Shown here: positions 60,043 through 64,000 of the stretch, one piece after another
Position numbering within the stretch: the first letter of the stretch is position 1
Layout of the letters: every line of letters starts with the position of its first letter
Notes under the pieces: model-generated
Told to the model about the DNA's origin: nothing
The model's input: the letters and a program-made list of their open reading frames with translations, nothing else
Databases searched by the model: none
Position numbers and translations under genes: made by a program
Assembly: GCA_017463615.1 (NCBI GenBank)
Contig: JAFTOU010000018.1
Coordinates: forward strand, 173,618-237,617
Reading direction: 5' to 3'
Origin: Alistipes sp.
Lineage (GTDB): Bacteria > Bacteroidota > Bacteroidia > Bacteroidales > Rikenellaceae
DNA: 64,000 bases

Positions 60043-61995
60043 ATGTCTAAGTTACTGATTTGGATACTATCGCTGACCCTTTTTATTGGGTGTAACAGGG
60101 AGGTGATGTCTGATGATACGACCGACGAGCATACTAAAAGCGTTGAGTATCAGGCATTGGTTGCCCTATACGATGCTATGGGCGGTAGCGACTGGGTGGA
60201 TAGCAGCAACTGGTGCACGGATCGTCCGCTATCGGAGTGGCATGGCGTATACACCTATCAGGGGCGCGTATATGCCATAGAGCTGCAGAACAACAACCTT
60301 GTAGGCACTCTGCCCGAGCAGCTTGCAGAGCTCAAGGCGCTAAAGGTACTCAACCTCGCATCAAACAAGATTAGTGGCTCTATACCAGAGTGTTACGGGC
60401 AGATGCAGAGTCTCTCGCTGCTCTCGCTCTACAACAATCGTATGTCGGGCAATATCCCCCTCTCGCTCAACAACACCCCTGGCTGGAGTTACAACTGGGG
60501 TTATGCCATCCTGGGCAACCGTTACAACCGCTTCAACCTCTACGAGGCTGGCATAAAAGCGCCGATATTGGAGCTGGAGCTACTCTCGGGGGATAAGTTT
60601 CTCTTAGGGGCGAATGTCTACGCGCGCAACAAGTACACCATACTCTTCCAGTGGTCGCCCGACTACAGCGACTTTATCCCTACGCTACAATCGCTCTACG
60701 AGCGTTATCGTCCCTTTGGCTTGGAGATAATCAGCTGGGCGCCGCAGGGCGAAGATATTGCGCAAATCGTCGCAGAATACGGCATAGAGTGGCGCGTGGC
60801 TCAGACCTCGGAGCAGAGTCCCCTCTCCCAGCACAACAAAAACTACTATCCCGTAGGTCTCTACCCCACCGTCACGATGTTTGACTCGGCGGGCGAGCTA
60901 ATCTTCAGCGACACGGTAGAGAGCCGCGGAAATATCGTCTCTGTCGTAGACAATCTCTTTGCAGGCATCGTCCACCCCGACCTCTACTACTCCACCGACT
61001 ACTCGTCAGATGGCGCTGTAACAACGCTACAGAGCGCAACAGAGGGCGAGGGTATAGATATAGTACTTATGGGCGACGGCTTCTCTGACCGTATGGTTGC
61101 CGATGGCAGATATGCCGAGCGTATGGCAAAGGCTGCTGAGGCGCTCTTCTGCGAGCCCCCGATGAGCCACTTCCGCAACTACTTCAACATCTACGCCATC
61201 ACGGTCGTCTCTGCCAACGAGCTCTACGCCACCAACGCCACAACGGCTCTCGGCTGCACCTTTGGCGAAGGTACGCTAATCGCGGGCAATAACGACCGCT
61301 GCTTTGACTACGCCTTAGCAGCTGTGGATAGGCAGCAGATGGACGACACGCTGATTGTCGTTGTGCTCAATAGCGACAAGTACGCCGGCACGACATATAT
61401 GTACCACCCGCCCGAGGGTCGCAACGACGGCTCTGGGGCTGCCATAGCCTACATCCCTATAACCAACAGCGAGCAGATGTTCCGCGCACTGATTTGCCAC
61501 GAGGCTGTGGGTCACGGTTTTGCCAAGTTAGACGACGAGTACACCCTTGAGGGTATGGGCGCCATGCCTACCGACCACAAGGACTACCGCCGCGAGCGCG
61601 AGGCCTTCGGCTGGCTCAAGAATACGGATATATACAGCAGCTACCACTTCGTCAAGTGGTCGCACCTGCTCTCCTTGCCACGATATACCGCCGCGGGATT
61701 GGGTATCTTTGAGGGAGCTTCGTCATACTCCGCAGGGGTCTACAGACCGACGATGGAGAGCATTATGAACAGGAACATCGGCGGCTTCAACCCGCCTTCC
61801 CGCGAGGCTATCTACCAGCGTATACACCACCTCGCCTACGGCGCATCGTGGAGCTACGACCCCGAGCTGTTCAAGGTGTACGACTTTACAAACCTTATCG
61901 CCGAGCAACCCGCACAGCTCTCGCTCCTATCCGCAAATATGCCACTTATCCCGACCCATCCGCCCGTTATTAGCGCCGAGGGATGGAGAAAATAG
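60043..61995 (+). CDS. Lipoprotein with LRR, thioredoxin-like and M64 metallopeptidase domains
   Basis: 650 residues from the ATG at 60043; the lipobox is LFIGC. Residues 25-155 form plant-type leucine-rich repeats (LYDAMGGSDWVDSSNWC, LKVLNLASNKISGSIP). Residues 185-310 look thioredoxin-like but have no CXXC. The rest is an M64 zinc peptidase with the metal site HEAVGHGFAKLDDEY near residue 485 (IgA-peptidase family). It acts on the cell surface or in the periplasm, and the target is unknown. It is followed by a possible 42-codon frame that overlaps its end. Confidence 0.87.
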   Translation: MSKLLIWILSLTLFIGCNREVMSDDTTDEHTKSVEYQALVALYDAMGGSDWVDSSNWCTDRPLSEWHGVYTYQGRVYAIELQNNNLVGTLPEQLAELKALKVLNLASNKISGSIPECYGQMQSLSLLSLYNNRMSGNIPLSLNNTPGWSYNWGYAILGNRYNRFNLYEAGIKAPILELELLSGDKFLLGANVYARNKYTILFQWSPDYSDFIPTLQSLYERYRPFGLEIISWAPQGEDIAQIVAEYGIEWRVAQTSEQSPLSQHNKNYYPVGLYPTVTMFDSAGELIFSDTVESRGNIVSVVDNLFAGIVHPDLYYSTDYSSDGAVTTLQSATEGEGIDIVLMGDGFSDRMVADGRYAERMAKAAEALFCEPPMSHFRNYFNIYAITVVSANELYATNATTALGCTFGEGTLIAGNNDRCFDYALAAVDRQQMDDTLIVVVLNSDKYAGTTYMYHPPEGRNDGSGAAIAYIPITNSEQMFRALICHEAVGHGFAKLDDEYTLEGMGAMPTDHKDYRREREAFGWLKNTDIYSSYHFVKWSHLLSLPRYTAAGLGIFEGASSYSAGVYRPTMESIMNRNIGGFNPPSREAIYQRIHHLAYGASWSYDPELFKVYDFTNLIAEQPAQLSLLSANMPLIPTHPPVISAEGWRK

Positions 61996-62111
61996 TCCTT
62001 CCAATAGGCAAAATTAGACATTTCACACTAAAGACTGAGTATCAGCGCATTATGTCGGAGTGCTTATCGTTTATCAATAAACAACAGGAGTTATATAGAC
62101 AAAATAAATAA
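61983..62111 (+). CDS. Possible small protein, 42 residues
   Basis: ATG at 61983 overlaps the last codons of the M64 gene in another frame and runs to TAA at 62109-62111. The product, MEKIVLPIGKIRHFTLKTEY and so on, is basic and soluble with a helical C-terminal half (LSFINKQQELYRQ). The family is not recognised. Overlap with the upstream stop supports coupling, but a chance frame cannot be excluded. Confidence 0.3.
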   Translation: MEKIVLPIGKIRHFTLKTEYQRIMSECLSFINKQQELYRQNK

Positions 62112-62164
62112 TTTTTTAACCAAATTTATTTCTATTTTAGAGAACAACGGTAGGATATTTTTGT

Positions 62165-62172
62165 TAAATTTG
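62165..62172 (+). promoter_or_regulatory. -7 element of the cold-shock gene
   Basis: TAAATTTG, 28 bp before the ATG at 62201. Confidence 0.55.
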
Positions 62173-62200
62173 CATATCAAAAACAAGAACACACGCAGAT

Positions 62201-62410
62201 ATGACTGGTAGAGTAAAATGGTTTGACAGCAAAAAGGGCTTTGGCTTCCTTATTTGCGAGGACGGCAAAGAGGTCTTTGTCCACTTTTCTGGAATTATTA
62301 AGGATGGATTCAAGTCGCTCAACGAGGGACAGCGCGTTGAGTTTGAGATTGAGCCAGTAGATAGGGGCGAGCAGGCAATCAATGTAACTGTTATTGAGAA
62401 GGGCGAGTAG
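62201..62410 (+). CDS. Cold-shock domain protein
   Basis: 69 residues, a single cold-shock OB fold. RNP1-like KKGFGFL and RNP2-like VFVHFSG bind single-stranded RNA or DNA. It probably acts as an RNA chaperone. The leader is short (about 25 nt), so the long thermosensing leader of E. coli cspA is not present. A bidirectional terminator follows. Confidence 0.93.
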   Translation: MTGRVKWFDSKKGFGFLICEDGKEVFVHFSGIIKDGFKSLNEGQRVEFEIEPVDRGEQAINVTVIEKGE

Positions 62411-62426
62411 GCTCATTCCCTCTATC

Positions 62427-62475
62427 AAAATGCCGATAATGAGAGTGCTGCAATGCATCCCATTATCGGCATTTT
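62427..62475. terminator. Bidirectional terminator between csp and mnmA
   Basis: AAAATGCCGATAATG/CATTATCGGCATTTT, 15-bp perfect stem with a 19-base loop, between convergent genes. Confidence 0.9.
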
Positions 62476-62490
62476 CATATCTAATCAGCA

Positions 62491-63543
62491 CTACTGGCAG
62501 GTAATAATACCTCCGCCAAGTACCACATCGTCGCGATAGAATGCTGCCGCCTGCCCTGCCGCCACAGCTGTAAGAGGCTCGTGAAGCACTACGCGCAGGG
62601 TATTGTCCGACAGCAGAGTCACCCTGCAACGATTTGCCTGCTTGCGGTAGCGTATCTTTACAATCACATCGTCCCTATCCAGCAGTAGCGACGGGTTGAT
62701 GATATTCCAATCTTTAAGGTGCATCTCCGTACGCTCTAACGACTTCAAATCGCCAAGCACTACTCTATTCTCTGCTGTATCTATCTCCTTGACAAACAGC
62801 GCTTTATTGAGGTTAATACCCAGGCCTCGTCTCTGTCCAACGGTATAGAACGGATAGCCCTCGTGCCAAGCGATAAAGTTGCCCTGCTCGTCAAAAAATT
62901 TACCCCTCTGGATAGCATCCGCAGCGATATTCTCGCGCAGGAAGGTGCGATAGTCCATAGGACAGAAGCAGACGCCAAGGCTATCCCTCTTCTGCGCCAC
63001 CTTCAGAAAGCCACGCTCAGCAGCTATCTCGCGAACACGCTGCTTCGTAAGTGCCCCCATAGGCAGCAGCATACGCTCCAGAATATCCTGCGGCAAACCC
63101 CAGAGGAAGAAGGACTGATCCTTATCCTCGTCAGCGCCGTGAGTGATGTGCCAATGGCCCTCAATATACCGCTTCTGCACATAATGTCCCGTAGCCAAGT
63201 GGTAGATATCCAGCTCATCGGCAATCTGTCGGAGCAGCGGCCACTTGAGGTAGTTGTTACACAGAGTACACGGCACAGGCGTACGCCCAGCCATATACTC
63301 GCGGATAAAATAGTCTATTATGGTCGTCTTGAAGAGCTCCCGCTGGTCAGAGATAATGTGCCGAATACCCAGACTACGACACAAATCTGCCGCATCGTCC
63401 AGATACTCAGTGCAGCCATCCTTCTCATAAAAACGAAAAGTCACACCCACAACCTCGTACCCAGCATCCTGCAAAAGCAACGCCGCCACCGAGCTGTCCG
63501 TACCACCACTCATCCCCAACAAAACTCTCCGATTCTGTTCCAT
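62491..63543 (-). CDS. mnmA: tRNA-specific 2-thiouridylase
   Basis: 350 residues. PP-loop GMSGGTDSS is at 10-18. Catalytic cysteines are in PCTLCN (near 100) and GVCFCPM (near 196). The C-terminal beta domain has [11 protein letters not shown]. It thiolates U34 of Lys, Glu and Gln tRNAs in the cytoplasm. It is a little shorter than E. coli MnmA (368). Bacteroidales often have two paralogues; which one this is cannot be told here. Confidence 0.92.
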   Translation of the reverse strand: MEQNRRVLLGMSGGTDSSVAALLLQDAGYEVVGVTFRFYEKDGCTEYLDDAADLCRSLGIRHIISDQRELFKTTIIDYFIREYMAGRTPVPCTLCNNYLKWPLLRQIADELDIYHLATGHYVQKRYIEGHWHITHGADEDKDQSFFLWGLPQDILERMLLPMGALTKQRVREIAAERGFLKVAQKRDSLGVCFCPMDYRTFLRENIAADAIQRGKFFDEQGNFIAWHEGYPFYTVGQRRGLGINLNKALFVKEIDTAENRVVLGDLKSLERTEMHLKDWNIINPSLLLDRDDVIVKIRYRKQANRCRVTLLSDNTLRVVLHEPLTAVAAGQAAAFYRDDVVLGGGIITCQ

Positions 63544-63650
63544 ATCACAAAGATAAGCACAATAAACGAGAATTGAAGGTGTAAAGAGAATAATTATTAC
63601 TCCTCTTGAATTTTACGGATAAGTAGATTAGTGAGCTTAACTTGAATAAA

Positions 63651-63732
63651 TCAGTGAGCTTACACCAATGATGCTGCAAATTTCAGTAGGAAATAGTAGC
63701 CGCCTCTTAAACCAATCCAATAGGCCTGGCTA
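63651..63732 (+). pseudogene. Decayed inverted copy of the 5S rRNA 3' half and terminator
   Basis: On the plus strand CTTACACCAATGATGCTGC, GTAGCCGCCTCTT, CCAATCCAATAGG and TGGCT line up, with small gaps, with the 3' half and terminator of the real 5S gene on the minus strand (CTTACGCCGATGGTACTGC, GTAGCCGCCTCTT, CCAATCCAATAGG, TTGGCT). Many changes are G to A. It lies on the far side of family A copy 7, making a large inverted repeat. Confidence 0.7.
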
Positions 63733-63859
63733 ATTTTGTTGTCAGAGCGGGGTAGGTACAACGCTCGGCGAAAAATGGCAGCGATGGATAGTACTAAGCG
63801 TACAGCCACGCTGCCATTTTTTGCTAGCGGAAGTAGATGCCCCGCTATCACAACAAAAT
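63733..63859 (+). repeat. Family A structured repeat, copy 7
   Basis: 127 bp. Arms ATTTTGTTGT/ACAACAAAAT; inner stem AGCGGGG/CCCGCT; blocks AACGCTCGGC and GCTAGCGGAAG; apical stem AAAAATGGCAGC with its partner; tip GTAC-TAAGC-GTAC (one base short). It follows the 5S terminator on the minus strand. Confidence 0.87.
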
Positions 63860-63860
63860 A

Positions 63861-63887
63861 AAAAAGCCAACCCTATTGGATTGGCTT
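63861..63887 (-). terminator. rRNA operon terminator
   Basis: AAGCCAA/TTGGCTT stem followed on the minus strand by six T residues, directly after the 5S gene. Confidence 0.85.
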
Positions 63888-63888
63888 A

Positions 63889-64000
<112 letters not shown>

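Overview
The window is a chromosomal segment of a Bacteroidales bacterium (family not resolved). The evidence is consistent. Promoters follow the Bacteroidota pattern (TTTG, about 20 bp, TAnnTTTG), and Shine-Dalgarno sequences are essentially absent. There is a PorX-type response regulator, a Na+-pumping methylmalonyl-CoA decarboxylase operon, a GH77 enzyme with N-terminal starch-binding modules, and many exported lipoproteins. The tRNA genes do not encode CCA. By eye about half the bases are G+C. Three stretches look more AT-rich than their surroundings: 8.8-9.4 kb, 11.1-13.5 kb and 38.6-40.3 kb.

Layout. 0-3.5 kb: metH (partial), metF, a YbjN-like gene and an AAA+ ATPase. 3.6-8.3 kb: an outer-membrane barrel, an operon of cysteine desulfidase plus two histidine phosphatases, and tRNA-Phe. 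8.4-14.3 kb: YkvA, a membrane protein, a Rossmann-fold protein, a HAD phosphatase, a pair of unrecognised exported proteins and pyrophosphatase. 14.5-21.2 kb: an S9 peptidase, a Nudix-porX-Crp cluster, a flavodoxin-fold reductase, and a fusion of an FtsZ C-terminal-like domain with DUF1810. 21.3-30.6 kb: a CotH lipoprotein, a complete PTS operon (mtlA-ptsH-ptsI-galK) opposite a Crp/Fnr gene, and a Cthe_2159-like lipoprotein. 31-38.6 kb: TPR protein, gyrA, recQ, an acetyltransferase and ruvA. 38.6-40.3 kb: the remnant of an element integrated at the ruvA 3' end. 40.7-47 kb: an FKBP lipoprotein pair, an 11-residue-repeat protein, an AraC regulator and malQ. 47.4-54.7 kb: the methylmalonyl-CoA decarboxylase operon, mce, meaB, a sirtuin and a cyclophilin. 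54.8-64 kb: gadB, exported proteins, dinB, tRNA-Pro, an M64 peptidase, a cold-shock protein, mnmA and the start of an rRNA operon read from the right (5S, minus strand).

The most unusual content is intergenic. At least three families of structured repeats occupy the 3' ends of genes. Family A has seven copies of about 125-130 bp. Each folds into one long interrupted hairpin whose stems differ between copies but stay complementary, while the internal loops and the apical GTAC-TAAAGC-GTAC motif are conserved. Most copies begin exactly at a stop codon. One is flanked by the real 5S rRNA gene on one side and a decayed inverted 5S copy on the other. Family B has six copies built from imperfect heptamers and hairpin modules, again mostly placed right after stop codons. 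Family C has two copies of about 190 bp with 20-bp inverted ends, both lying between co-directional genes and ending 3-5 bp before the next start codon.

Functionally, metF-metH supply methylated folate and methionine. The mce, mmd and meaB genes form the succinate-propionate branch with Na+ export. The PTS operon takes up a hexitol-type sugar. PorX points to regulation of type IX secretion. The rest is housekeeping (gyrA, recQ, ruvA, dinB, mnmA) and envelope proteins.
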